The translations under genes and the position numbers were made by a program. Source: Bacillota bacterium (GTDB taxonomy: Bacteria > Bacillota > Clostridia > Acetivibrionales > DSM-1351). Taken from it: a DNA stretch of 49,347 nt. A model generated the notes under the pieces. It was not told the origin of the DNA. It saw only the letters and a program-made list of their open reading frames with translations, and made no database searches. Below are positions 8,598 through 16,570 of this stretch, piece after piece; position 1 is the stretch's first letter, and the number at the start of each line of letters is the position of its first letter. The DNA lies in assembly GCA_023460955.1 (NCBI GenBank), contig JAEWOH010000032.1, forward strand, positions 1 through 49,347, in the 5' to 3' direction.

Positions 8598-9428
8598 TTA
8601 CAAGTTATCATTTATATATGCATTGACAAGGCTGTTATAGCTTGCCATTACATGCTGGGTAACAGGGTTTTGTGCCGAATTAAGTTTTAAATCATCAATA
8701 TTGCTTACAGGAAGAACTTTTAAAGAGGTTCCTGTAATAAAGGCAGCATCAAAACTTATTAGAGAATCCAAACCTATCAGTGTTTCAATAACTTCATATC
8801 CTAATTTTCTACAAACGTCAGCCACATACTGTCTTGTTATACCTATAAGTACAAAATCCTCAGGAGAAGTATAAATTTTATTTCCTTTAACAAAAAATAC
8901 GTTAGACTTTCCACCTTCTGTTATCTTGCCTTCATCATTTACAAGTAAGGCTTCAAATGCCTTCTTTTCAGTAACTGTTCTCTGAAGTTCTTCTTTGTAT
9001 CCGGCATGAATCATTTTAACATTTGGATTCTTCCTTTTGAGCTTAATTGTACAGCAAGCTACACCGCTATCATATTCAGTTTGCGATGGATAATAGAACT
9101 TGTTTATGAACAATAAAAGGTTTTGTTCATGCTCATACTGCAGTACTATAACCTTTATATTACATTCTGCAAAATTGTTCTGATGGCAAAGGGCTTTAAT
9201 CTGCTCTTTAATCTCTTTTTTAGAAGTATTCAATTCATACTTTAATTTAGCCATTGAATTCTTTAACCTATTAAAGTGATCGTCAAAAAATAAAGGAACT
9301 CCTTGAATAATCCTTATTACTTCATAAAAGGCTGTATACTTATCCTCACAGTAGGAGTTTAGTTTTTCAGCCGGCAAGGCTTCACCATTGATGATACATA
9401 TTTTGCCAACATTTTCTTCGAAATTCAT
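8598..9428 (-). CDS. Aminotransferase class IV family protein (fold type IV PLP enzyme)
   Basis: 276 residues, the size of branched-chain or D-amino acid aminotransferases and aminodeoxychorismate lyases. Visible features are the N-terminal FYEVIRIIQGVPLFFDDHFNRLKNS, the Schiff-base lysine region MIHAGYKEELQR, then ALLVNDEGKITEGGKSNVFFVKGNKIYTS and GITRQYV, which hold the cofactor phosphate. AAGGGG precedes the ATG. The three activities cannot be separated by eye, and no folate or branched-chain gene is adjacent, so the substrate stays open. Confidence 0.88.
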   Translation of the reverse strand: MNFEENVGKICIINGEALPAEKLNSYCEDKYTAFYEVIRIIQGVPLFFDDHFNRLKNSMAKLKYELNTSKKEIKEQIKALCHQNNFAECNIKVIVLQYEHEQNLLLFINKFYYPSQTEYDSGVACCTIKLKRKNPNVKMIHAGYKEELQRTVTEKKAFEALLVNDEGKITEGGKSNVFFVKGNKIYTSPEDFVLIGITRQYVADVCRKLGYEVIETLIGLDSLISFDAAFITGTSLKVLPVSNIDDLKLNSAQNPVTQHVMASYNSLVNAYINDNL

Positions 9429-9578
9429 TATATATGCCCCTTTGTATAGTAAAATATATTGATAAATTTTGGTAATGCCATAATAATTTTAATAATATAT
9501 GCTTTTTTTGTCAAATAATAAATATACGATAATTAATAACTACTATTTTGAAACTAATTCGCGTATTGCTCAGCTTAT

Positions 9579-10169
9579 CTAGTCAATTTCGTCAAGAGAG
9601 AGGTGAAAGCTGGGAACAAATTTATCCATAAAATATTTTACCTCCTCCAGCTCAATCTCTGATATGGTGGCCAATATTGTTTCACTGGCCTTCTTGAATT
9701 CATTATTTCCTGCTTTAACTTCTTCAATGCATTTTATGTACGCAGAAATTCTGTCGGCTGCCTTAACAAGTCTCCAGCATTCCACATCATCAGGATTCTT
9801 GAAAAAGAGAGAATAGTATTCGTCAGCCATTTCTTCCGGCAGCATGGAAATTATTTTTTCTTTTGATATATCCTCAATATCCTTGTATATCTTACTTATT
9901 TGAGGATTGTAATATTTTATCGGAGTAGGCATATCGCCTGTAATAATTTCATTGCAATCATGAAACATTGCAAGAATGGCTACCCGTTCCGGGTTAATTT
10001 CACCATTAAAATAAGTGTTTCTGATAACAGCCAGTCCGTGAGCAATAATTGCCACCTGAAGACTATGTTCCTGAATGTTCTCTGTATATGTATTTCGCAT
10101 TAAGCCCCATCTGTTGATGTATTTCATTCTTGAGAGAAACGCAAAAAAATGAAAACTCTCCGGTTCCAT
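9579..10169 (-). CDS. YfbR-like HD-domain 5'-deoxynucleotidase
   Basis: 196 residues from the ATG at 10169 (AGGAGG 6 nt upstream). It closely follows the E. coli YfbR pattern: HFFAFLSRMKYINRWGLMRNTYTENIQEHSLQVAIIAH, then the HD motif LAMFHDCNEIITGDMPTPIKYYN, a second metal/substrate Asp in VKAADRISAYIKCIEEVKAGN, and the C-terminal FVPSFHLSLDEID. YfbR dephosphorylates dNMPs using a divalent metal. It lies just downstream of a dGTPase-like HD protein, so the pair may act together on deoxynucleotide pools. Confidence 0.92.
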   Translation of the reverse strand: MEPESFHFFAFLSRMKYINRWGLMRNTYTENIQEHSLQVAIIAHGLAVIRNTYFNGEINPERVAILAMFHDCNEIITGDMPTPIKYYNPQISKIYKDIEDISKEKIISMLPEEMADEYYSLFFKNPDDVECWRLVKAADRISAYIKCIEEVKAGNNEFKKASETILATISEIELEEVKYFMDKFVPSFHLSLDEID

Positions 10170-10240
10170 AGTATACCTCCTTGATATATCCAACCCAAAA
10201 ATAAAGTGAAATTTTACCGGGTTGCAATTAACTAATCGGA

Positions 10241-10295
10241 GAAGAAGTCACTTTGTGACTTCTTCCTAGGCCATTTGCATAAAATGCAAATGGCC
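10241..10295 (-). terminator. Two adjacent hairpins after the dGTPase-like gene
   Basis: A 12-bp perfect stem (10269-10280 with 10284-10295) begins 2 bp past the stop codon. An 11-bp perfect stem (10241-10251 with 10255-10265) follows. Neither has a good T-run on the minus strand, although the first has TTTT on the plus strand. They may terminate, or may protect the mRNA 3' end. Confidence 0.55.
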
Positions 10296-10297
10296 TT

Positions 10298-11443
10298 TTA
10301 CATCCAATATATTTCTTCAAAACAGTTTTGGGCAAAAGAATCTGTCATACCCGCAATAAAATCTATCACTTTCTGTGCATCACTTTCATTCTCACTGTAG
10401 CATTTATCGGCAATGAAATTATGAAACATACGATATACTTTTAATTCACTGAATTGAAGCTTTTCAGTGTCTACGAGACTTTCAAGCAGGCTGTCGAAAA
10501 GACCCTCAAGAGTATTTTCCGCTATTTTTTCATAACGTGTAATCTTGTCAGCTTTGTAAATCAACCTTACATTTTCATTTATAAGCTTTTCAAGAGCTTC
10601 ACCCTTTGCCGGGCTTAACTGAATGCAATCCTTTTCATAACTGTTCTCTACCAGATCACAGACAAGTGTGTTTATGATTTCGCCATTGCTGTGTCCCAGT
10701 TCGTTTCTTATATCACGGGGTATATCCTGCATATCCATTAATCTGACTCTTACTGCATCTTCAATATCTCTGCCTACGTAAGCAATTTTATCTACAAGTC
10801 TTACGATACAAGCTTCTAATGTATAGGGCAGTGCACCCCGTTTTTTAATATTAATAAGTTCAGCAGGAGTTTTGCCAAGATCACGTTTTAGTATATATTC
10901 ATTATATTTTTCTCCACAGTGTGAAACTATACCGTCCTTAACTTCAAAAGTAAGATTAAGTCCGTAGTTATCATTAATTTTTTCTTTTGAAATTCTGGTA
11001 GCAAGCTTTTCGACAACTCTGAGGCTGTGCAGCTCATGTTGGAAAGATGATTCGCTGTCTATTTTTTTCATACATTTATTAAGTACACTCTCACCGCTGT
11101 GGCCGAAAGGAGCGTGCCCAAGGTCGTGTCCCAACGCTATGGCATAAGTCAAATCCTGATTAAGGTTCAAAGTTCTGGCTATTGTTACTGCTATTGAGCC
11201 AACGTTAAGCACATGCTCCATGCGCGTACAGATATGATCATTTTTTGCATTAAAAAAAACCTGAGTCTTATGTCTCAGTCTTCTGAATTCCATAGAATAT
11301 AGAATTCTATTTCCATCCCTTTCAAAGTCAGTTCTGATTGGACATTTTTCTTCAGGCACCAATCTTCCGAAGGAGTTTACATTTCTTGCTGCAAATGGGC
11401 TTAGCGAAGCCTCCTGCTGTTCTCTCAGCTTTCTCCACTCCAT
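10298..11443 (-). CDS. dGTPase-like deoxynucleotide triphosphohydrolase (HD superfamily)
   Basis: About 381 residues. The N-terminal arginine-rich signature RNVNSFGR...RTDFERDGNRILYSMEFRRLRHKTQVF is typical of dGTP triphosphohydrolase-like proteins. The metal-binding residues are in TRMEHVLNVGSIA and ALGHDLGHAPFGHSGE (the HD), with a later DKIAYVGRDIEDA. Such enzymes split dNTPs into nucleoside and triphosphate. The start at 11443 has GGGAGG only 4 nt away; the ATG at 11455 has no clear site, so the first four residues are uncertain. Confidence 0.93.
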   Translation of the reverse strand: MEWRKLREQQEASLSPFAARNVNSFGRLVPEEKCPIRTDFERDGNRILYSMEFRRLRHKTQVFFNAKNDHICTRMEHVLNVGSIAVTIARTLNLNQDLTYAIALGHDLGHAPFGHSGESVLNKCMKKIDSESSFQHELHSLRVVEKLATRISKEKINDNYGLNLTFEVKDGIVSHCGEKYNEYILKRDLGKTPAELINIKKRGALPYTLEACIVRLVDKIAYVGRDIEDAVRVRLMDMQDIPRDIRNELGHSNGEIINTLVCDLVENSYEKDCIQLSPAKGEALEKLINENVRLIYKADKITRYEKIAENTLEGLFDSLLESLVDTEKLQFSELKVYRMFHNFIADKCYSENESDAQKVIDFIAGMTDSFAQNCFEEIYWM

Positions 11444-11590
11444 AAATCCTCCCATCTTGCTGATTACCGCAAAAACGAATAGTAAAACTTAAAAAACAGC
11501 TGATACTTTACTATAATATACCATAGCAAAATACCAGCTGCAACCTGTATTACCTATCACTAATCGTTTTAATTAATTATGCAAATAAAA

Positions 11591-12106
11591 TTAATAATGT
11601 GACTTTCTGTATGTTCCGCTGCAGAATAAAGCAATACCTCCACCAATCAGAGCGATAGGAACAAATATTTCAGGTCTGATAATTGAGGACATTTCACTCA
11701 AGATAATACAAACCATAAAGAATACTGCAACTCCACCGACAATAAGGCTCGAAATAAGCAGCCCCTTCTCCCTCTTGGAGAATATGTACATTTGAAATAA
11801 GCCCACTGCTACTGAAAGAATGTAAACAGGCCAGGTATACTCAGCAAAATTCCAATCTGTAGCGACTTCAAACATAAACAGTAAGCCAATGGTAGTAATT
11901 ATACCTCCCGGGATTAGTAAACCCGGCTTTGAACCTGTAAGGAAAAAAGCAAGTTCAAAAGATAAGCCTACTAAAAGCACAATGAATACCCAGAAGTCTA
12001 CTGAGTTCAATTCAAATATTTTTATACCGAACAACCATCTTAATAATAAACAAACTACTCCTATGAAAATAAGTACAACACCTATAAAACTATTGTTTCT
12101 TTTCAT
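11591..12106 (-). CDS. Small multi-pass membrane protein
   Basis: 171 residues from the ATG at 12106 (GGAGG 7 nt upstream). It has about five or six hydrophobic segments, beginning SFIGVVLIFIGVVCLLLRWLF and ending FVPIALIGGGIALFCSGTYRKSHY. The pattern of short helices joined by tight loops resembles DUF5668/LiaI-type envelope-stress membrane proteins, but no diagnostic residue is visible, so this is only a resemblance. It is divergent from the cysteine peptidase gene at 12260 across a 153-bp promoter region. Confidence 0.7.
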   Translation of the reverse strand: MKRNNSFIGVVLIFIGVVCLLLRWLFGIKIFELNSVDFWVFIVLLVGLSFELAFFLTGSKPGLLIPGGIITTIGLLFMFEVATDWNFAEYTWPVYILSVAVGLFQMYIFSKREKGLLISSLIVGGVAVFFMVCIILSEMSSIIRPEIFVPIALIGGGIALFCSGTYRKSHY

Positions 12107-12259
12107 TGAAAATCCTCCATAAGCCCACACGCTTCAAATTTCATACAATTATTATACCTAGCTTGATTTTTATTTGTCTGAATAAATTCGAATTAATTTG
12201 CAGAAATTTGATAATACTAGTATTGCTAAAATTTTACATGTCACTGGTGGTGTTACCTA

Positions 12260-13099
12260 TTGAAAAAGCTCAGCATAAAAACAAAAGTAATAATAAGTCT
12301 TTTAACCATACTGATTAATCTATACTGTCTTTTTATTTTTGAAAACAATTATAACTCCATCTATCACCCAACTGAATCTAAAATAAATCTTACAGGGCTT
12401 TTGTCTAAAAGAAAGCTCTCAGAATCAGATTATTCATTGCTGCTTAGACAGACAGGATTAGGCAGACCTGCTGTAGACGACCTTCTTACCGACGATAATG
12501 GCAAAGATAAAATATTATCCTTTCAAAAAAATTATTATACCAGAAACAGAATGTATACTGAAAAATTAAATCCCTTTACAAGTCAGGAAACATTACTCTT
12601 AAAGTCTCAAGACGAAATTGGTAACAATCTACTGGCGCCATTAAAAAATGGAGATATCCTTCTTACAAAATCTACGCAAACCCTGTTCTGGAGACACGGC
12701 CACTGTGGAATTGTTGTTGACGCTGCCCGCGGAATAACTCTGGAATCACTTGAGCCAGGAACAATAAGTATGAATCAGGATATAAACAAATGGATATATT
12801 ACCCCACACTTAAGGTATTACGTTTAAAAAACGCAGACAGCCGAGTTCTTGATCAGCTTGCGCAATTCTCGGGAAAAAACCTGATTGGTAAAAAATATAA
12901 TATACTGGCTTCAAAGTACTATAAGAAACGAATTCCAACTAGCGAAAACTGCTCACAATTAATCTGGCAGGCCTTTTATAATTTTGGATATGATATTGAC
13001 AGTAATAAAGGAATTATCGTAACTCCTGAGGATATAGCAAAAAGCCCTTTACTGGAAATAGTCCAGATAAAAGGCTTTAATCCTGACAAAGCGTGGTAG
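12260..13099 (+). CDS. Membrane-anchored YiiX-like permuted papain-fold cysteine hydrolase
   Basis: 279 residues starting at a TTG (12260), preceded by a GGTGG-like site. The first 30 residues form a basic N-terminus plus one hydrophobic anchor (KTKVIISLLTILINLYCLFIF), so the enzyme faces the outside. The catalytic part shows the permuted NlpC/P60 order: GDILLTKSTQTLFWRHGHCGIVVDA with the catalytic His, then SENCSQLIWQAF with the nucleophilic Cys, then IVTPEDI. Family members act as amidases or thioesterases on cell-wall or lipid substrates; the substrate is not evident. It is the only plus-strand gene in this part and converges with ecfT with a 2-bp gap. Confidence 0.85.
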   Translation: MKKLSIKTKVIISLLTILINLYCLFIFENNYNSIYHPTESKINLTGLLSKRKLSESDYSLLLRQTGLGRPAVDDLLTDDNGKDKILSFQKNYYTRNRMYTEKLNPFTSQETLLLKSQDEIGNNLLAPLKNGDILLTKSTQTLFWRHGHCGIVVDAARGITLESLEPGTISMNQDINKWIYYPTLKVLRLKNADSRVLDQLAQFSGKNLIGKKYNILASKYYKKRIPTSENCSQLIWQAFYNFGYDIDSNKGIIVTPEDIAKSPLLEIVQIKGFNPDKAW

Positions 13100-13101
13100 C
13101 T

Positions 13102-13866
13102 TCAAGCAATAAAGGAACTAACAACAAGAGTTAATATTGACATAAGCATAGCGGCATAATCCATATAGTTAAGATGATACTTTTTATAACCACTATTCTT
13201 TTGTCTGACATTAAAACCTCTAAGTTCGGCCGAAATAGCACTTCCTTCTATTCTCTTAACAGAAGATATCAGAAGTGGCACACATAATGGAAGTACAAGC
13301 TTAAGTTTTTTCAGAGGATTTTTAGTGTCAAATTCCACACCCCTGGCAGTCTGAGCCTCAATTATGCCATTCATTTCATTTTCAAATATGGGTATAAATC
13401 TTAGAGCCGTTATAAATGCAAAGGTATATTTATACGGGATGTGAAGTTTTTGTACAAAAACATTGGTCAAATCACTCATTTTTGTTACCGTTAGCATTAA
13501 AACCAGAGGCATAGTTGCCCCAACAAGCCTTAATACCAGCAGAACCGAGAATTTTAGACCTGTATCAGTAATTATAAGGTTCAAGGGCAGCTCGAGAATC
13601 ACATTACCTGAACGAATAAAAAAGATCTGAAGCAAAAACAATATAATACCTATCTTCAGTAAGGTTTTTAATAAGGAGAGTGCTTTTCTTGCTATACCTG
13701 CCGCAGCTGCAACAACTAAATTTAATACTATTATACCCGCAGCCATTAAGAGATAGCTGCTAACAAAACTGCTAAGACACAATAAAAATGCCATTAGCAT
13801 TTTCGCCAAAGGGTTTAATCTATGAATTAAGGTTTCACCTTGTGAGTATTCAAGCATACCTTTCAT
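13102..13866 (-). CDS. ecfT: Energy-coupling factor transporter transmembrane protein EcfT
   Basis: 254 residues from the ATG at 13866 (GGGAG 5 nt upstream). It begins with the family-typical LIHRLNPLAKML and has about five or six membrane segments. Both coupling-helix motifs are present: EAQTARGVEFD and SAISAELRGFNVRQ, whose Ala-Arg-Gly cores dock into the ATPases. It is the last gene of the ECF operon, 100 bp after ecfA2. Together with the S component at 15697 it forms a dedicated transporter. Confidence 0.95.
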   Translation of the reverse strand: MKGMLEYSQGETLIHRLNPLAKMLMAFLLCLSSFVSSYLLMAAGIIVLNLVVAAAAGIARKALSLLKTLLKIGIILFLLQIFFIRSGNVILELPLNLIITDTGLKFSVLLVLRLVGATMPLVLMLTVTKMSDLTNVFVQKLHIPYKYTFAFITALRFIPIFENEMNGIIEAQTARGVEFDTKNPLKKLKLVLPLCVPLLISSVKRIEGSAISAELRGFNVRQKNSGYKKYHLNYMDYAAMLMSILTLVVSSFIA

Positions 13867-13969
13867 ATTATCTCCCATCTACGCGCAAAGCGCGTACACA
13901 AATAGTAATGAAAAGACACATAGTGGCTTTTCGCTGCGTAAAAGCAAGATGACCAACCGGATGTATTTT

Positions 13970-14785
13970 TCACGCTAATACCCTCCGCCCCATAGCTAAT
14001 CTTTCAATTTTATCGGCCATTTCTTCAACAGTTAATACATTACTAAACTCATTACCAAGTCTAATTGACAATTGGGCAATTTGTGGCGGTGCTAATGAAG
14101 TCCGTCTTAAAACAGTATCATTAGTCATAACCTTGTTGCACTTATCATCGGCTAAAACACCGCCATCCCCTATTACAATAACACGTTGAGCAAAATCTGT
14201 GACCAGCTCCATGTCGTGACATACCATTATAACTGTTGTACCCTTGTCATTAAGTGCTTTGATTACTTCCATTATCTGCATGCATTCTTTATAATCCAGT
14301 CCCGTTGTGGGCTCGTCCAGGACCAATATCTTGGGAGACAGTGCCAGAACTGATGCAAGTGCAACCTTTTGACGTTCTCCTCTGCTCAGAGAAAACGGGT
14401 CTTTTTCTGCACTAAATTCAAAACTATCTATTGTTTCCTTTGACCTCTTCTCAATCTCATTTTTATCACTGAATATACACTTAAGTCCAAACTCAATTTC
14501 GTCCTTTACCGTATTCCTGCAAATCTGTCTGTCGGGATTTTGAAAAAGAAAGCCCACCTTGCGAGCGAGCTCACTGGTTTTTGAAATTTTAGTGTCCAAG
14601 CCTTCCACTATTACTGTCCCCGAAGTTGGTTTCAACAGACCGTTAAACAGTTTCATTAGTGTAGTTTTACCTGCTCCGTTTCGCCCTACTATAGCAATAA
14701 ATTCACCGTCATTTATATTAAAATTTATATTTTCAAGAATATTCTTTTTATCATAGGCAAAGCAAACATTTTTAAATTCTATCAA
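13970..14785 (-). CDS. ecfA2: ECF transporter ATP-binding protein EcfA2
   Basis: 271 residues from a TTG start at 14785 (GGAGG 7 nt upstream). Walker A is GRNGAGKTT, Q-loop FLFQNPDRQ, signature FSLSRGERQ, Walker B ILVLDEPTTGLD, and switch His in MVCHDMELV. It heterodimerises with the neighbouring EcfA1 and powers EcfT. The A1/A2 labels here follow gene order and are not proven. Confidence 0.92.
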   Translation of the reverse strand: MIEFKNVCFAYDKKNILENINFNINDGEFIAIVGRNGAGKTTLMKLFNGLLKPTSGTVIVEGLDTKISKTSELARKVGFLFQNPDRQICRNTVKDEIEFGLKCIFSDKNEIEKRSKETIDSFEFSAEKDPFSLSRGERQKVALASVLALSPKILVLDEPTTGLDYKECMQIMEVIKALNDKGTTVIMVCHDMELVTDFAQRVIVIGDGGVLADDKCNKVMTNDTVLRRTSLAPPQIAQLSIRLGNEFSNVLTVEEMADKIERLAMGRRVLA

Positions 14786-14812
14786 TTATAAACCTCCATT
14801 TACTGCGAGCTT

Positions 14813-15652
14813 TTATTTAATAACTTCCTTTACCATTGTTTCTGCATCGTCCAGATTAACAGGTATCTGGCCTTCGTACAAATTCCTGGCAATAAGGGTA
14901 TTTCCAAGCGAAGCTACTCTGGGACAGTTTACACCTATGTCTAAAAGTTTTGTTGTATCTTTCAGAACCTCTTTAGGTGTACCATCGAGATAAATGTTAC
15001 CTTCATTGAATATAAGCAGCCTTTTTGAAAATTCACTCAGCAGCATAATTTTCTGTTCCACAACTACTATGGTTATACCCATTTTTTCATTCAGCATCCT
15101 TAACATGCTGAAAATCTGCTGACTTGACTGAGGGTCCAATTCAGCGGTTGGCTCGTCCAGCACAAGAATGTCCGGCATAAGAGCAACAACAGCGCATATT
15201 GCAACCTTTTGCTTCTGGCCTCCGCTCAGTGTACTGATATTTCTATTCCTTAAATCTGCTATTCCCACCATTTCAAGAATGTCGTTTATACGTCCCTCTA
15301 TTTCATCATGGGATACACCAAAATTTTCAAGACCGAATAACAATTCATCCTCAACGACTGACGAAACCATCTGGCCATCAATATCCTGAAATACACTGCC
15401 TACATTCAAAGCCAGTTCTGAAGGAGAGGATTCTACAGTATCCTTGCCCTTAACAATAACTTCACCATAGAAATCTCCTTCAAAATGATGAGGAATGACA
15501 CCGTTTATAGCATAAGTAAAAGTAGATTTGCCTGCGCCGCTGTTTCCTATTATTCCTACGAATTCGCCTTTCTCAATATTTAAATTAATATTGTTTAAGG
15601 CATTCTTTTCTCCATTTTTGTATTTAAACGAGAAATTTTTAAATTGAATCAT
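14813..15652 (-). CDS. ecfA1: ECF transporter ATP-binding protein EcfA1
   Basis: 279 residues. Walker A is GNSGAGKST, Q-loop SVFQDIDGQ, signature STLSGGQKQ, Walker B ILVLDEPTAELDP; the switch residue region reads VVVEQKIMLL, so a Gln replaces the usual His of the H-loop. This is common in one of the two EcfA subunits. GGAG lies 6 nt before the ATG. It starts 44 bp after the S component and is 27 bp from ecfA2. Confidence 0.92.
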   Translation of the reverse strand: MIQFKNFSFKYKNGEKNALNNINLNIEKGEFVGIIGNSGAGKSTFTYAINGVIPHHFEGDFYGEVIVKGKDTVESSPSELALNVGSVFQDIDGQMVSSVVEDELLFGLENFGVSHDEIEGRINDILEMVGIADLRNRNISTLSGGQKQKVAICAVVALMPDILVLDEPTAELDPQSSQQIFSMLRMLNEKMGITIVVVEQKIMLLSEFSKRLLIFNEGNIYLDGTPKEVLKDTTKLLDIGVNCPRVASLGNTLIARNLYEGQIPVNLDDAETMVKEVIK

Positions 15653-15696
15653 TGTTGTCTCCGTTTCTGTTTTCAGCGCTTCAGGCCAATAACTGA

Positions 15697-16266
15697 TTAC
15701 CGGTCATCCTTTCCGCGCCCCAAAGCAAGCTTAAGAGGTATATATAGAACCTGAACTATTACTGAATTAACAACAGCTGTACCCAGTACGATAACCAGGA
15801 ATACACTCAAAGGCATGGTCTTAACATTTGCACCGGTATAGAAGGCAGCATAAAGAACCCCGATAAATGTCATACCGCTGGCCAAGGTGCTTAAAAATGT
15901 TCCGATTATTGGTCTGAGAGACAGTTTTCCGATTTGAAGCGGTAAATATACCAGAATTGCCATCACTATCGCACCAACCGGCTCACTCAAAAGGTTAATA
16001 TAAGGAGTGCCGGGGAATACCTGACAAATAGCACCTGCAATAATTCCTATTACGATGGCTTCCAGAAATTTCGGCTTTATCAGCAGTATTGCCAGACAAT
16101 ACATTGCAATAATAAAATTTGGTTTCATGCCTGCTGAAAACAACGAACCTACAAAAAACTTAAGAACTGCTCCAACAGCCAGCAGTACACCAACCAGAAT
16201 GATATCCGATATTGACAAGCCTGCTTTCTTTTCTTTTACTACTACTCTCTTTTCTACTGTTTCCAT
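15697..16266 (-). CDS. trpP: ECF S component, TrpP-like (probable tryptophan uptake)
   Basis: 189 residues from the ATG at 16266, 8 nt after GGAGG. About six membrane segments follow a short charged N-terminus. The segment LFSAGMKPNFIIAMYCLAILLIKPKFLEAIVIGIIAGAI matches the pattern of Bacillus TrpP (YhaG), where GMKPD is followed by a similar helix; the later GTAVVNSVIVQVLYIPL also fits. It heads an operon with its own EcfA1, EcfA2 and EcfT. Tryptophan specificity is inferred from this resemblance and from the TRAP-like leader upstream; another aromatic or indole-derived substrate is possible. The gene symbol is given by analogy only. Confidence 0.75.
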   Translation of the reverse strand: METVEKRVVVKEKKAGLSISDIILVGVLLAVGAVLKFFVGSLFSAGMKPNFIIAMYCLAILLIKPKFLEAIVIGIIAGAICQVFPGTPYINLLSEPVGAIVMAILVYLPLQIGKLSLRPIIGTFLSTLASGMTFIGVLYAAFYTGANVKTMPLSVFLVIVLGTAVVNSVIVQVLYIPLKLALGRGKDDR

Positions 16267-16272
16267 ATAAAA

Positions 16273-16300
16273 AACCTCCACAAATTTATTAGTAGAGGTT
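16273..16300 (-). terminator. Leader hairpin that sequesters the trpP-like ribosome binding site (attenuator)
   Basis: On the minus strand a 9-bp stem (one G-U pair) with a 10-nt loop is followed directly by six Ts and then the start codon. The right arm contains GGAGG, the ribosome binding site. It could therefore act as an intrinsic terminator, a translation block, or both. Confidence 0.8.
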
Positions 16301-16386
16301 GGAAGTTCTGTTTTATATAATTTTTATAGCGTTAATTCAGGTACAGTATATTAATCACATATGATATGTACTTACCAGAATTTACA

Positions 16387-16429
16387 GGCAGCCTTCTATG
16401 CTGCTGCCCGGTGAAAGACTTTCTTCACC
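16387..16429 (-). promoter_or_regulatory. Two stable hairpins in the trpP-like leader
   Basis: Stems 16387-16392/16403-16408 (GGCAGC/GCTGCC) and 16410-16415/16424-16429 (GGTGAA/TTCACC) lie between the triplet array and the attenuator, separated by one base. No T-box core and no known riboswitch core was found among them. Confidence 0.7.
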
Positions 16430-16434
16430 GCTAT

Positions 16435-16472
16435 CTCATCTCGTCTAGTCTCATCTAATCTCTTCTCGTCTC
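16435..16472 (-). promoter_or_regulatory. Candidate TRAP RNA-binding site: eight (G/T)AG triplets at 5-nt period
   Basis: Read on the minus strand the triplets are GAG, GAG, GAG, TAG, GAG, TAG, GAG, GAG, each separated by exactly two bases. An AAG sits in phase just before them (16475-16477). The predicted transcription start is about 16478, so the array is at the extreme 5' end of the mRNA. TRAP (MtrB) is known to bind 9-11 such triplets with 2-3 nt spacers and to regulate trpP in Bacillus. Binding here is inferred. Confidence 0.65.
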
Positions 16473-16484
16473 TACTTGTAAATC

Positions 16485-16514
16485 AATATAGCATTCGGGA
16501 GCCAGTCTTGTCAA
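16485..16514 (-). promoter_or_regulatory. Promoter of the trpP-like/ECF operon
   Basis: TTGACA (16509-16514) and TATATT (16485-16490), 18-bp spacer, minus strand. Confidence 0.8.
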
Positions 16515-16570
16515 GAAAATATATTTGGTTCACTCAACGTTTCACAACAGGTTTATTTCTAAAAATCAAT

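Noticed and set aside
13860..13969. Small gene between ecfA2 and ecfT
   Set aside because: No frame with a start and ribosome binding site; only a short GC-rich palindrome (TACGCGC/GCGCGTA) was seen.
16273..16480. T-box or known riboswitch in the ECF operon leader
   Set aside because: No TGGNACC core, and no TPP, folate, cobalamin or preQ1 core could be found.
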